Source: Primula veris (lineage: Eukaryota > Streptophyta > Magnoliopsida > Ericales > Primulaceae). From it: a DNA stretch of 64,000 bases. Location of the stretch: NCBI GenBank assembly GCA_963682055.1, contig OY821742.1, positions 1,697,816 to 1,761,815 on the forward strand. The letters are read 5' to 3'. Within the stretch, counting starts at the first letter, position 1, and each line of letters starts with the position of its first letter. The translations under genes were made by a program, and so were the position numbers. Shown one piece after another: positions 12,187-23,733 of this stretch. The notes beneath the pieces were generated by a model. It was not told where the DNA came from. It worked only from the letters and a program-made list of their open reading frames with translations, and ran no database searches.

Positions 12187-14122
12187 TTAATCGTTGCATG
12201 TCAGTTGTGGTGATGGCGGCATTTAATCGACAGTGGTGGGACTGCAGAGGTTTGAAGAAGAGGAGGGAGCGAGAGTCCAAAACGGAAGTATCCTGTTAAA
12301 TTTTATATAGAGGACTGGAATTTAATAAACTTGTTCCTAAATGCAGAAGAAATATATAATTCAAATTCATGCATGTTATTTGCTTTGAGATGAATTATTT
12401 TGAGAAAGTCTGTCAGGTCAGATTACGAATTTGTTATTAAAGTAATTTTTCAAGTCTCTGTTGCAAGCTACTGCTAGCATTTAGGTTAAAGCTTCACGAA
12501 ATCTGCACCACACACAAATTGAAAATCAAGTATGAGCAAGCTCTTGTCTATTTCTTCTGGAACTTATAATGTACAGGGTGACGGAACGAGTAACTCTATA
12601 TGGGAATGGCCGAAATTCTATATATTTTTTTTCATACCTCATATGAGTAATTTTTTTCCGTAATATAGGAAGGCCGTTTGAAGATTTTGATCTAAATACA
12701 TAGGAAAATTTTGCTTTTTCGATAATTTTTTGCAAAGTGGGAGGGCCTGCGGCCCACGACTGCTCCACCTAGTTTTTTCCCTGAATATACAGATTACATT
12801 TCCTCATAGATCGTACTTAATCGAAAATCATAGGCCATGTCTTAATCGAAAGGGTGTGACTCCAATTTCCAGTCACATTACTCACCAAAAAGTGGAAACA
12901 AAGGGGTAGGCGTCACAAAGTCGTTTGATCATGCCATGTGGTTACTATTTTGGCCCAAATTATTAACTCTTATCGTTTCCGGTCTCTAGTACATTGTTTT
13001 GAACTGGTTTTGATGAAAATTTTGAAATTGTTTAGATATATATGATGTATGTGAAACCAAACTAATAGTTGCGATATTGCAGATTTATTAGTTTCCCATA
13101 ACGATCGAGATCATTGGCGGTTACTTTTACGAGACGACACCCTCATCACTTTTCTTCCCATTTGTGTATCCGATTAAATGAAATCACTCAAAGGACATAA
13201 GGAGTGATGAATGAGGATCTGCAAATTATCTTTATTTCCTTTTATGTTTTAAGATACTATCATAATTTCCTTAAATTCGTCAATCATCATTATTTACTAA
13301 CTAAGACTCGCGTTATTTCCTTTTATATTTTAGAATACTTTCATAAGTTATTTTTAAATTCGTCGGCTTATTTGACTGTTTATGGTATAGTCAGTTTAAC
13401 CATCGTAAGATTAGAAAATTAATTGTTAGATGATGTTTTTCAGTAATAATTTTTATTTTTTATTTTCAACAAATTAGAATTTGATAAATTAAAAACAAAT
13501 TGTACAACATAGTAAAAACCCAAATAAAAATATAGAACCCTATAGAGGCCCTACTGTAAACTTAAATATTAAGTCTGGGTTGTGCATGTGTTTTTGATAG
13601 ACTTCTTTGATTATTATTAAAACATAAGACAGAGAATTTTGTTACTCTCTAGTTTTTTCGAGCTTTCTTGTTCCTACAATTTCGTACTAACAAGCCTACA
13701 AGATAATCGCTATCTTGTTTCGGCGCCAAGGAGTGTAGGGAGAAGTCTAAAATTGTGTTGTATATACCAATTACAGGATGTTTAATTTCTCATTGGTTTT
13801 AATATAGTGCTGGAAATTTTGAGAAAAGAGTGGTCAGCCATACTGATACTACTGCAATATTTATGCTCTTCTTACAAAACTTTGTATGACAGATGAGTTC
13901 ACTAGTGAGACTAACTGATAATTAGGCAGCATGCACTATCCTTCCAACTTTATGAATAAGCAAATATAAAAACTTAAGAAAAGAGGAAAGGAGTTCAGAC
14001 ATTCATGTATACACACATATATATATATATACATGGATAAACACCTTTATTCGAACTACATAAATAAAGAGTATTTTAAAACACCTTTGATTATAAAATT
14101 TATCGTTCTTTGAGAAAGTAAA
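12187..14122. other. Intergenic, no gene seen
   Basis: AT-rich DNA with only short chance frames, for example 12,526-12,768 minus and 13,204-13,422 plus, neither with a recognisable domain. The last part (13.86-14.12 kb) is the duplicated 3' flank shared with other F-box copies. Confidence 0.45.
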
Positions 14123-15280
14123 TTATTTTAAATTTGGTACAAACCAAACAGGCGGCCGTACGTGATTTCCAGATAGACCCACCATCTTATGAAAACTTTT
14201 GTCTTTTAATTTGAAGATCCCACAGTCTATCTCGGTTTCCGATTCCATATACGTATATGGACTATCCAAATAAGATAGGGGTGTATAATATATTGAATTA
14301 CGATGGAATTTCAAACACTCTAAAGTCGAAACGGACTCTGAACAAATAGCAGAACCTACAAACAAAGCTTGGTCGCCAAGGTCGTGAATTACATGCCACG
14401 TTGCAAACTCCTCATTAGTTCCATGTACTAACTTAAATATTTCAAATTTATAAGGTTTTTCAACTTCTGAGCCGTCATCTTCAACATCACAACATCTCTT
14501 AACGAGTAACAATTCTGCATCTTTGGATTCAACAAGATAAAATGCATGACTATCTTCTTCTTGATATTCACGGACAACTGTTTTGGTGCTTCCGTTATGG
14601 AAATCTATTCGTAAAAGTTCACGATTAAAAGTAACACTATATATACAACCTTTATGATAAATAACATCTGAACACAGATAGTGATTTACTGGCTGAATGT
14701 TGATAAATGTCCAATATTGGTCACCCGATTTGTATTATGTCATTAGCGAATGAGACTCATAGATAACCACAACCTCATAGTTATTTGGAGATGTACGTGG
14801 ATCAGATGTTAATATCACTTTCTCTATATAATGATCAAGTAAATTGATATCATGCCACTCACATCTTAACACCAAACAAATATCTTTAAAAAATGGGAGA
14901 GTAATTCTAGCAGAGCTAAAGGGGTCTAAAAGGGTTATAACCATATTTCTATCCAAACAAAACAACCAACCATGAGATGAACCAACGAATCTGAAATCAC
15001 AAGGAATTGATAGTTGAATGTCAAAGGACACCTTGTTGAGAACATTGTATAAACCTCTGCTATGATCATTATGTTTTTCTGTTTTGAACATTAGCATAGG
15101 AATTTCCTTACGAGATAACCTAAGCGTACCAAGAAAGTTATTCGAGTTTGGATTGAGTTTGTGCCAATTTGAACAAACAGCTGGAAAAGAAAAATAATCT
15201 GAGAGTAGAGCAAACTTTGTCACGATCAAATCTAGTATGTGTTCCGGAAGCCCAGCCCAATCACGGGTTGATGAAGTCAT
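14123..15280 (-). pseudogene. F-box/DUF295 gene copy 2, single nonsense codon
   Basis: Same length as the intact copy at 49.4 kb: 386 codons from the ATG at 15,280 to the stop at 14,123, with no frameshift. The F-box (DWAGLPEHILDLIV...VCSNWHKL) and the DUF295 region (FYLVESKDAELLLVKR, SIYYTPLSYLDSP, HVRPPVWFVPNLK) are complete. One TAA at 14,735-14,737 interrupts it; the intact paralogue has TAC (Tyr) in the LLAYY context and this copy reads LMT-stop-Y. An upstream in-frame extension to 15,352 exists, but the ATG at 15,280 matches the start used by all copies. As written the product ends after about 181 residues of the normal protein. Confidence 0.88.
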
Positions 15281-17025
15281 CCTTATCTGGAAAAAAATAA
15301 TAATATATCCTTGAGTTAATAAGAATTTCATAATTCTTTTCATGTTAGTCACGAAGTGATGAGATCATTCTTCTAATCTTCTTTTAAAAAAACATGTTAA
15401 TAAAAATATCACAAATAAATTCAAGTTTAGGTTGTATATATGAAGACAAGTACACATATGCAGTGCTAGGGATGGCAAAAAAACAACATTCATAACCCGA
15501 TACGCCTCACTACCGGTCGGGTAAAAATGCAGAATATTATGGGTAGGGTTTAAACCTGGTTCAGGTACCGGAGTTGCGGATGAAATTGGTAGTTAATACC
15601 CTTGGTTTGTTACCTGGGAGCAAATTTAGCTCAATCATTATACTAATCCGAATCCATAAATTTTATACAAACATAATATACGGTAGATCCTTGTAGTATA
15701 AAATTAAAAATAGGACAAAAATAACAAACGCTTTATAATGCCCTAAAATCTGAAATACGACACTTCAAACAGCCCACATCACTCCTCAAAACATCTACCG
15801 ACTTAATGGAGCTCTGCGTAGCAACCTCTTCCTTTAAATAAAATTTACAAAGTTTATACAACACATAGGTTAATCCAAAAATAGTTATTTTAAGGCAGAG
15901 ATGAGGCCGAGTGTCGCATAGAGATTAATAAGGCAAATAGATATGTAGTTGGGGATGTAATTTAATAAAAACCTTAAAAGATGATTAAAATATTGAACTG
16001 GTTGATGAGTTCAGATCTGGTCCTTGTCCGGGTTAAACGATTTTGATTGGATTGAGAATATTGAATCCAAGTCCGATACGTTAACTATTGTTACGAGCTA
16101 TTTTCTGAATTCAAACCATAAACGATTAATCAATCTAATCTGAATCCTATAACAGGGCGCCTTAAAAGTCCCAACTACAAAACTAACTTATTTTAACTAG
16201 AAGCTACCATAAGTAGCTTAAATTGATTAGAAAAGAACCTAGTTGTTGTTTTGAATACTTTACTTTATAAGCAGGTGTTACATAATAGTAGGGGTGTATA
16301 TGGTCCGGGTTGGAACGGTTTGAAGCCAAGTCAAACCTCATTAATGAGCTGGCTAGCCCAGCGGTCCGGATCGGTTTGCGGATTGATTTCGGGTTCGACG
16401 GTCCGGATTGGTTCACAGGTTGTTAACGGTTGTAATTATAAAGAAACTACTAAATAATCGAAATACTATTACAACTCAGAACAATATGAAGTCATGCCTA
16501 CGTAAATAAACGAGCCGGCCAAGTTATTTGAAAGATTCTTCTTAAAGATTCAAAGTGTTACTTACTTTAGAAAATTTTGACTTTAATAATACTTGTTCAT
16601 ATGTAGATCAAAAAATAGTATTGAAATAATAGGAGTTATTTAATTTTGTGTTTTAACATTTATTATCAACGGGTTGTTACGGTTCTAACGCTTCAATTCC
16701 AACGGGCCGAAACGAATTCAAGAGTTTGGTCCGGATTGTTCTGGTCTGAATTTTAATAAGTTAACCATAACATATACCATTAAGAACAGGTTCAACCTTT
16801 TTCAACACTAACCCAACCTGATATACGTTCAAGACCGGACCGATTGTATGGTCTGTCCGGATTCAAGGTACACCCCTACGTAATAATACAACACAATCTC
16901 AAAATAATAACCTGGGTATATTAGTTGTATATGGTTAATTTAATAAGATGTGATAAGGAAAGAAAGATTAATTCACAATAAATTAATTAATCTAGCATAT
17001 CATGGAGATTGAAAGAAAGAAGTAC
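15281..17025. repeat. Segmentally duplicated upstream flank of F-box copy 2
   Basis: Upstream flank that recurs, at roughly 90 percent identity or better by eye, at 33.6-36.84 kb (interrupted by other insertions) and 50.55-52.4 kb. A GGGATGGCAAAAAAAC block followed by a GGTCGGGTAAAAATGCAGAA block is found upstream of every F-box copy (8.63, 15.47, 33.67 and 50.72 kb) and looks like an old hAT-type end. The flank contains the element at 16,289-16,878 and is cut by the SIRE element at 17,031. Confidence 0.7.
16289..16878. mobile_element. Non-autonomous hAT-like element (about 590 bp), copy 1
   Basis: The left end TAGGGGTGTATATGGTCCGG and right end CAAGGTACACCCCTA form terminal inverted repeats (TAGGGGTGTA/TACACCCCTA). 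The ends fit the hAT pattern, and in the paralogous copy at 36,117-36,705 the flanks still show an 8-bp ACATAATA duplication. The paralogous flank at about 52,008-52,024 lacks the element (empty site). The interior is GGTT/CCGG-rich with no transposase; the open frames here on both strands are low-complexity translations of the repeat. Confidence 0.7.
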
Positions 17026-17030
17026 ACATC

Positions 17031-18292
17031 TGTTAGGACCAGATTTCTGGTCTAAATATTGTTAATTGTCTATTGGTTTTTACTAAATAAATCCTAACTG
17101 TTATTAAGAACTAAGACAGGATTGACAGGTTCCAAGTACCAGTTGCAACCTCAGTTACAACCTACTAAGTTAGTAGTATTAGGTTTCAAGTACTGGTTGC
17201 AACCTTAGTTACAACCTGTGGTGAAAGGTTTCAAGTACCAGTTGCAACCTCAGTTGCAACCACAGTTCAACCTGCTGTTAAAACAGAATTCTGTCTTGTT
17301 TCATTATTCTACATTACTAATTGTTTAATGCTAATCATTTGTTTTAAAGTATGTAGGATAAATTCTCATAAAGTCTTAAACGTGTATATGTGTTTATTGA
17401 GAATACTAATGTGTTAAGGAAAGATGTTTATAAAAGATATAAAGAGATTAGTTTATAAGGTTATGTTTCCTTTTAATTTATATATCTCTATTCTTATGCT
17501 TGTCCTTATCACTTGATTCAATCTTTTGATTCTTATAATATTCAGTAAAGATATGTATAAAGATTGATTGATATGTGGAGTTAAATGTTTCATATGTTTA
17601 TGAAAAGATATTATCTTTAAGAGATCATATCTTTATATGTTTCATTTCAAAGGAAAAGATTAACTCCTACTTTCAAGTGTGTTACTAAACAGGTGTTAAT
17701 CAAAGATGATTAGAGTCAATCCATGCTGAAGAATCTCGTGATACTTGGAGAGATTGAAGCTAATCAACCAAGTCAAAAGCAATCAAAAGATATTGAAGAT
17801 AGAAGATTGTTTTTACTTGTTTATATACTTAGTAACTTAAGCTTGTAAAGTTGTGTGTTCTAAATTATAAAGAACTTATTTTCTAGAGAGAATACACGTG
17901 AGCTTTAAAAAGAAAAACAATGGTGGGATGCCATTGATTTATAAGTGATAGTTATAGAGTAGGAGCAATATAGTGATAGGCAGAAAAACATAGAGGGAGT
18001 CTAAGTTTTTCATTAAGACTTGAGTCATATATTGTAAGCTTTTTATAATATCATAATCTGGGTAAGTGCCCCGGAGACGTAGCCTAGTTAGGTGAACTCC
18101 GTTGTTAAATGTGCGTGTGAATTATTTCCAAGTACATTTAATTTTAAAACAGTTTCTGTCCATTAATACACTTGGTTCCAACTGCAGTTCCAACCTCACT
18201 TGAAACCTTATACACTTGGTTCAAACTGCAGTTCCAACCCCACTTGGAACCTTACTGCAAAACTGCATCTAGAACAACGGATAGGAATTTCA
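17031..18292 (+). repeat. SIRE-like 5' LTR
   Basis: Starts TGTTAGGACC and ends GGAATTTCA; 1,262 bp. It differs from the 3' LTR at two positions by my comparison (17,061 G versus 26,056 A; 18,150 C versus 27,145 T). It carries two clusters of the CAGTTGCAACC-type motif, at about 17,129-17,274 and 18,165-18,250. Confidence 0.95.
17429..17436 (+). promoter_or_regulatory. Candidate TATA box of the SIRE-like LTR
   Basis: TATAAAAG in the middle of the LTR, the best TATA match there, about 860 bp before the LTR end. The transcription start is not visible in sequence, and the equivalent site in the 3' LTR is identical. Confidence 0.35.
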
Positions 18293-18294
18293 AT

Positions 18295-18306
18295 TGGTAT
18301 CAGAGC
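18295..18306 (+). other. Primer-binding site (initiator tRNA-Met)
   Basis: TGGTATCAGAGC, two bases after the 5' LTR. This is the standard plant copia minus-strand primer site complementary to the 3' end of initiator tRNA-Met. Confidence 0.92.
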
Positions 18307-18351
18307 TTTACACTAGATCTTACTTAGTGTGGATCCTGTGTTCTAGTAACA

Positions 18352-21300
18352 ATGGACTTAATGAGGGAAGGAAACGCCTTCAACAAACCTCCATTGCTTG
18401 AAGGAGGAGTAAACTATGGAGTATGGAAAATTAGAATGAGGTCCTTCATCAAACAGCAGAATGAACATGCATGGAAGACTGTTATGTATGGATGGGAGGC
18501 TCCAACTACCATGGATAATGAAGGAGAACTGATTCTCTTACCTGAAGACAGATGGTCTGTTGAAGAAGACAGAAAATCAAGTGCCAACTCAACAGCCATA
18601 AACTTGATTTTTGCTGGTGTAACTCTCAGCGTATTCAGGTATATCTCTCATTGTGAAACAGCTAAAGAAGCATGGGATATTTTGCAAGTTACTTTTGAAG
18701 GAACAACTAAAGTAAAAGCTTTCAAACTTCAACAGTTAACTACCCAATTTGAGAACTTAAGAATGGAGGAAGATGAAAACATTGAACAATTTAATGGTAG
18801 AATCTGCCACATTGCTCATCAAGCTGGAACATTAGGTGAAAAATACAGTGATGCTAAGCTTGTTAAGAAAACTCTTAGGTCACTCCCAGAAAGGTTTGAA
18901 ATTAAGGTCACAGCCATTGAAGAATCAACTGACTTAGATAATCTTAAACTTGAAGAACTCATAGGAAATCTTAGTACACATGAACTGAAATTCTTCAAAC
19001 ATAAAAGACCAGAAAAGGGAATAGCATTTCAGGCTAAGAAATCTGAATCTAATACCTGTGATAAAATGAGTGATGAAGAACAACTAGCTTTCTTTGCAAA
19101 AAAGGTGTACAAGAAGTTTTATAAGAAAAAGGAGGATGATACTGGTTCATCTAAAAACTTTCAGAAAAAGGATAACCAGTTTAAGACAGAGTCTAGATTC
19201 AATAATAACTCTACAGGAAAGTGGAATTCCAAAGAAAAGGATAACAAAGAATACAAATCTAAAGAGATTCAGTGTAGAGAATGTAGAGGTTTTGGTCATA
19301 TTCAGGCTGAGTGTGCAAACACTTTAAAAAGAAACAAAAATGCTTATATAACCACTCATAGTGATAGTGATTCTGAGAGTAACAGTGATGAAGAGGATGG
19401 TTCAAATTTTGTTAATTTCATGGGAATAATCACTGAAAAAGAACCTACTTATGAAAGTGACTGTGAGCATGTTTCAACCCCAGTTACAACTGCCTGTGAA
19501 ACATATAGCAGTGATGAGGAAGAGCCTTCTGATGAAACCATTACTAAGCAATACCTTGTTCTGTATGAAAAGTATAAAAGTCTGAGTAAACAATGTTTGA
19601 TCATAAGCAAGCTGAATGTTGATCTAAAGGATGAGGTCAAAAATCTTACTGAGAAGCTTAAATTACAACTGGCTGAACTTACTGAAACTAAAAAGATAAT
19701 AAAATTGCTGAATGTCTCTGCTTCAGATAAATTAGATGACATGCTGTCATATTCTAGAGGATCCAAAGATATCAGTGGTCTAGGGTACTATGGTGGTAAG
19801 AGTACAGGAAAAACTACTTTTATTGAAGCTGTTGCTAAAGCTAAAACTCATGATTTTGATCACAAGGTTAGAAGCTCAGTTGCAACCAGAGTTGCAACCA
19901 GGAATAAAACGCAGGTTTATGTAAAGAAGGTTGGAAGCTCAGTTACAACCAAAGTTGCAACCATGAACAAACTGAATAACTTTAGGTTGAAATTGTGCAA
20001 TTTTTGTAAAAAACCTGGTCATTCTGAAGTCCAGTGTTATTTAAAAAGGAACAGAAAGTACATTTCCCAGAAAACCTGGTTGGCTTCTGTCAATAAAAAT
20101 TTGAAATGGGTTTGGAAAGTTAAAGAAAAAGCAATCTTAGTTGCTAACAACAAAGCTGTTATCAACTCTTTGAATGCTGTTACTTCTAATGATTGGTATT
20201 TTGACAGTGGATGCTCTAAGCATATGACAGGTACTGCAAGCCTCCTAAAAAATGTCACCATTCTTACAGGTAACACTGTTGTGTTTGGAGGAGGAGATAC
20301 AGGTAAAATTATTGGTAAAGGTACCTTAAACAAACCTGGAATGCCTGATATTGAGGATGTTTTTCTTGTAGATGGTCTAAAAGCTAATCTAATTAGTATC
20401 AGTCAACTCTGTGATAATGAAATGACTGTTAAATTTGACAAAGAAAGGTGTCTAATTACTAATCTTAACAATGATTTAATCATGACTGGAGTTAGATCAA
20501 CCAACAGTTGCTATGTGTTTGAAAAAGCTGAAAAAGAATTGCCTCAAAGTAGGTGTAATCAAGCTATTACTAATAATGCAGATATTTGGCATAAAAGGCT
20601 TGGGCATGTGAATTACAAAACTTTAGATAAGCTTGTTAAAAAGGAGTTGATAAGAGGAATTCCTAAACTCAGTGCTAAAACTCAAAGTGTCTGTGGTGAT
20701 TGTGCTATAGGAAAACAAACCAAAAGTATACACAAAAGTACTAGTCTAATCTACACTAAAAGAGTCTTAGAACTTCTTCACATTGACTTGATGGGTCCTA
20801 TGCAAACTGCCAGTATAGGTGGTAAGAAGTACATTCTAGTAGTTGTAGATGATTTCTCTAGATACTCTTGGGTAGTGTTCTTAAAGGATAAGTCTGAAAC
20901 TTTTGAACTATTCAAAACTCTGTGCTTAAAACTGCAAGTTGAAAAAGGTTCCACTAGTGGTAATATTGCTAGGATTAGAAGTGATCATGGAACTGAATTT
21001 GAAAATATCAGGTTTAAAGAATTCTGCAACTCCTTAGGAATATGTCATGAGTTCTCTGCTCCTAAGACTCCACAGCAAAATGGCATAGTTGAAAGGAAAA
21101 ATAGAACCATTCAGGAAATGGCTAGAGTAATGCTTAACTCTAAGAAACTTGCCAATAGATTTTGGGCTGAAGCTATTAATACTGCATGTCATATAGTTAA
21201 TAGAGTTTATATTACTAAAGGTACTTCCATGACAGCTTATGAAATATGGAAAGGTAGAAAACCCAATGTAAAGTATTTTCAAGTTTTTGGATGTGTTTGC

Positions 21301-23340
21301 TATATTCTCAGAGATAGAGAGCATCTTGGTAAATTTGACTCTAAAAGTGATAAAGGGATTTTTCTTGGTTATGCTCAGAACAGTAGAGCATTTAGAGTCT
21401 TCAATCAAAGAACAAACTGTGTTATGGAATCTTATAATGTGTTATTTGATGACCTAAAAACTGTTGATGAGATTACAGGTGATAATGAACAGGCTGAGAC
21501 TACAGAAAAAGAGAAAGAAGAAACACAACAAACTGGAAGTCCCAGAGTGGTTGGAAGTCCAGTTGCAACTGAGGTTACAACTGAGGTTGGAACTGAGGTT
21601 GGAACCACAGTTGAAACCCAAAATGCTGCTGAATCTGAAGAAGAAGAAGAAGAAAGTTCTCATGCTCAGTCAACTAGCAGGCCTCGCTATGTAAGGACTC
21701 AGAAAAATCATTCTCTTGACAATGTCATAGGAGAAGTTACTTCAGGTATGAAAACCAGAGGTAAAAGAAATAATGTTGTTCACTTTGCTTGTTATATCTC
21801 TCAGTTAGAACCTAAGAATATAAAAGAAGCTCTAGAAGATAGTGAATGGATTTTAGCTATGCAGGATGAATTGGCCCAATTTGAGAGAAATGATGTATGG
21901 ACTTTAGTACCCAGACCTTCTAATAAAAATGTTATAGGAACTAAATGGATTTTTAGAAATAAAAGTGATGAGGATGGAGTGATTATCAGGAATAAAGCTA
22001 GGTTGGTAGCTCAGGGTTATACACAAATTGAGGGAATTGACTTTGATGAAACCTTTGCTCCAGTAGCTAGAATTGAATCCATTAGAATGCTGCTGTCTCT
22101 TGCATGTCTGTATGATTTTAAACTGTTTCAACTTGACATAAAGAGTGCTTTTCTGAATGGTGTGATTAATGAAGAAGTTTATGTTTGTCAACCTAAGGGA
22201 TTTGAGGATCCTAACTTTCCTGAACATGTCTATTTGTTGAAAAAGGCCTTGTATGGTCTAAAACAAGCTCCTAGAGCTTGGTATGATAGATTAACCAAGT
22301 ACTTGATTGAAAAAGGTTTTAACAGAGGGGGAGTTGATAAAACTCTGTTTACTAAGAAAACCACAAAGGACATAATAATTGCTCAAATCTATGTTGATGA
22401 CATTGTTTTTGGTTCTACTTCTAATAACAGAATAAAAGAATTCATTTCTGACATGAAGAATGAATTTGAAATGAGTGGAGGAGGTGAACTAACTTACTTT
22501 CTAGGATTGCAAGTTAAACAGAATGAGAAAGGCATTTTTCTGTGCCAAAGTAAGTATGCAGACAATCTTGTTAAAAAGTTTGGTCTGAGTGAGAGTAAAG
22601 AGAAGAGAACCCCTATGAGTACTACCCTTAAACTGTCCAAAAATGATAAAGGTAAAAATGTCTGTCCCAGTCTTTATAGATCCATGATTGGAAGTTTGCT
22701 GTATTTAACTGCTAGTAGAGCAGATCTTTGCTTAAGTGTAGGAGTTTGTGCCAGATATCAAGCAAATCCTTTAGAACCTCATCTTCTAGCTGTCAAAAGA
22801 ATTCTAAGGTATGTAAAAGGAACACCTCATCTAGGCCTATGGTATTCTAAAGATACAAACCATTTTCTTAGTGGCTACTGTGATGCAGATTGGGCAGGAA
22901 ACATAGATGATAGAAAGAGTACTTCTGGTGGTTGTTTTTATTTTGGAAACAATCTTGTTTCTTGGTTCAGTAAAAAGCAAAATTGCATATCTTTATCTAC
23001 TGCTGAGGCAGAATATGTTGCAGCTGGAAGTGGATGCACTCAACTAATTTGGATGAAACAAATGTTAACTGATTATAATGTTAAACAAGAGATATTAACT
23101 CTGTTTTGTGATAACAAAAGTGCTATAGATTTAGCTAAAAATCCAGTTCAACATTCCAGAACCAAACATATTGATCTAAGGCATCATTTTATTAGAGAAC
23201 TAGTTGAAGAAAAGAGCTTAATTTTAGAACATGTTTCAACTGAAAAACAATTAGCAGATATTTTCACAAAGCCCCTTGATACAAACAAGTTTGAATCATT
23301 AAGAAGTGACATAGGGGTATGTCATTATCAATCTAATTGA
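18352..23340 (+). CDS. SIRE-like copia Gag-Pol polyprotein
   Basis: An uninterrupted 1,662-aa frame starting at the first ATG after the primer site. Gag (UBN2-type, residues about 10-235) is followed by a CCHC zinc knuckle (C308, C311, H316, C321), an acidic stretch, a predicted coiled coil (about 401-456) and a second CCHC knuckle (C549, C552, H557, C562). The aspartic protease has DSG at D618. Integrase: HHCC zinc finger (H747, H751, C781, C784) and catalytic D812, D878, E914 with the 35-residue D-E spacing. Reverse transcriptase (about 1180-1430) has LDIKSAF (D1262) and YVDD (1347-1350). RNase H has D1511, E1552 and D1587. Product: virus-like-particle protein and enzymes for reverse transcription and integration. 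No stop or frameshift separates gag from pol. Two segments, residues about 506-540 and 1063-1090, are translations of the element's GTTGCAAC-type repeat (VAT/VTT/VGT units). All catalytic residues are present, so it is probably competent. Confidence 0.95.
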   Translation: MDLMREGNAFNKPPLLEGGVNYGVWKIRMRSFIKQQNEHAWKTVMYGWEAPTTMDNEGELILLPEDRWSVEEDRKSSANSTAINLIFAGVTLSVFRYISHCETAKEAWDILQVTFEGTTKVKAFKLQQLTTQFENLRMEEDENIEQFNGRICHIAHQAGTLGEKYSDAKLVKKTLRSLPERFEIKVTAIEESTDLDNLKLEELIGNLSTHELKFFKHKRPEKGIAFQAKKSESNTCDKMSDEEQLAFFAKKVYKKFYKKKEDDTGSSKNFQKKDNQFKTESRFNNNSTGKWNSKEKDNKEYKSKEIQCRECRGFGHIQAECANTLKRNKNAYITTHSDSDSESNSDEEDGSNFVNFMGIITEKEPTYESDCEHVSTPVTTACETYSSDEEEPSDETITKQYLVLYEKYKSLSKQCLIISKLNVDLKDEVKNLTEKLKLQLAELTETKKIIKLLNVSASDKLDDMLSYSRGSKDISGLGYYGGKSTGKTTFIEAVAKAKTHDFDHKVRSSVATRVATRNKTQVYVKKVGSSVTTKVATMNKLNNFRLKLCNFCKKPGHSEVQCYLKRNRKYISQKTWLASVNKNLKWVWKVKEKAILVANNKAVINSLNAVTSNDWYFDSGCSKHMTGTASLLKNVTILTGNTVVFGGGDTGKIIGKGTLNKPGMPDIEDVFLVDGLKANLISISQLCDNEMTVKFDKERCLITNLNNDLIMTGVRSTNSCYVFEKAEKELPQSRCNQAITNNADIWHKRLGHVNYKTLDKLVKKELIRGIPKLSAKTQSVCGDCAIGKQTKSIHKSTSLIYTKRVLELLHIDLMGPMQTASIGGKKYILVVVDDFSRYSWVVFLKDKSETFELFKTLCLKLQVEKGSTSGNIARIRSDHGTEFENIRFKEFCNSLGICHEFSAPKTPQQNGIVERKNRTIQEMARVMLNSKKLANRFWAEAINTACHIVNRVYITKGTSMTAYEIWKGRKPNVKYFQVFGCVCYILRDREHLGKFDSKSDKGIFLGYAQNSRAFRVFNQRTNCVMESYNVLFDDLKTVDEITGDNEQAETTEKEKEETQQTGSPRVVGSPVATEVTTEVGTEVGTTVETQNAAESEEEEEESSHAQSTSRPRYVRTQKNHSLDNVIGEVTSGMKTRGKRNNVVHFACYISQLEPKNIKEALEDSEWILAMQDELAQFERNDVWTLVPRPSNKNVIGTKWIFRNKSDEDGVIIRNKARLVAQGYTQIEGIDFDETFAPVARIESIRMLLSLACLYDFKLFQLDIKSAFLNGVINEEVYVCQPKGFEDPNFPEHVYLLKKALYGLKQAPRAWYDRLTKYLIEKGFNRGGVDKTLFTKKTTKDIIIAQIYVDDIVFGSTSNNRIKEFISDMKNEFEMSGGGELTYFLGLQVKQNEKGIFLCQSKYADNLVKKFGLSESKEKRTPMSTTLKLSKNDKGKNVCPSLYRSMIGSLLYLTASRADLCLSVGVCARYQANPLEPHLLAVKRILRYVKGTPHLGLWYSKDTNHFLSGYCDADWAGNIDDRKSTSGGCFYFGNNLVSWFSKKQNCISLSTAEAEYVAAGSGCTQLIWMKQMLTDYNVKQEILTLFCDNKSAIDLAKNPVQHSRTKHIDLRHHFIRELVEEKSLILEHVSTEKQLADIFTKPLDTNKFESLRSDIGVCHYQSN

Positions 23341-23541
23341 ATACTTTTGCTAAATATGTCTGTATTGAGTACCTTTAATAAATTTTATTTCTAAGGTTAA
23401 AGTCTTATTTTGAGCTATGATGTTTTTGTCTTGAAAAAGCCGCTTTTTTGGTGCCTCAAAAACAGATGTGAGGTAACTTGTCCTTAAAAAACCTCTCTGG
23501 TAATAGAGTTGCAAGCACAAAGTGCAATTTTTTTTTATGAT

Positions 23542-23733
23542 GGTTGCAAGTTCAGTTGCAACATCAGTTGAAACCTCACACTCTCAATAGTTGGTTGGAA
23601 GTTCAGTTGCAACATCAGTTGAAACCTCGTGTTAAAAATACTGGTTGCAAGCTCAGTTGCAACATCAGTTGAAACCTCGTGTTAAAAATACTGGTTGCAA
23701 GCTCAGTTGAAACATCAGTTGAAACATCAGTCT
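23542..23733 (+). repeat. Post-pol tandem repeat, about 50 bp x 4
   Basis: Four units starting at 23,542, 23,593, 23,643 and 23,693. Each begins GGTTG(C/G)AAG and contains CAGTTGCAACATCAGTTG; units two and three are almost identical. They carry the same GTTGCAAC-type motif found in the LTRs and gag-pol, in the spacer between the pol stop and the second ORF. The rest of 23,341-24,222 shows no coding capacity. Confidence 0.85.

Noticed and set aside
16204..16457. Paired 60-70-codon frames on both strands, repeated at 36,032-36,267
   Set aside because: They lie in the end of the 590-bp hAT-like element and recur only because the element is duplicated.
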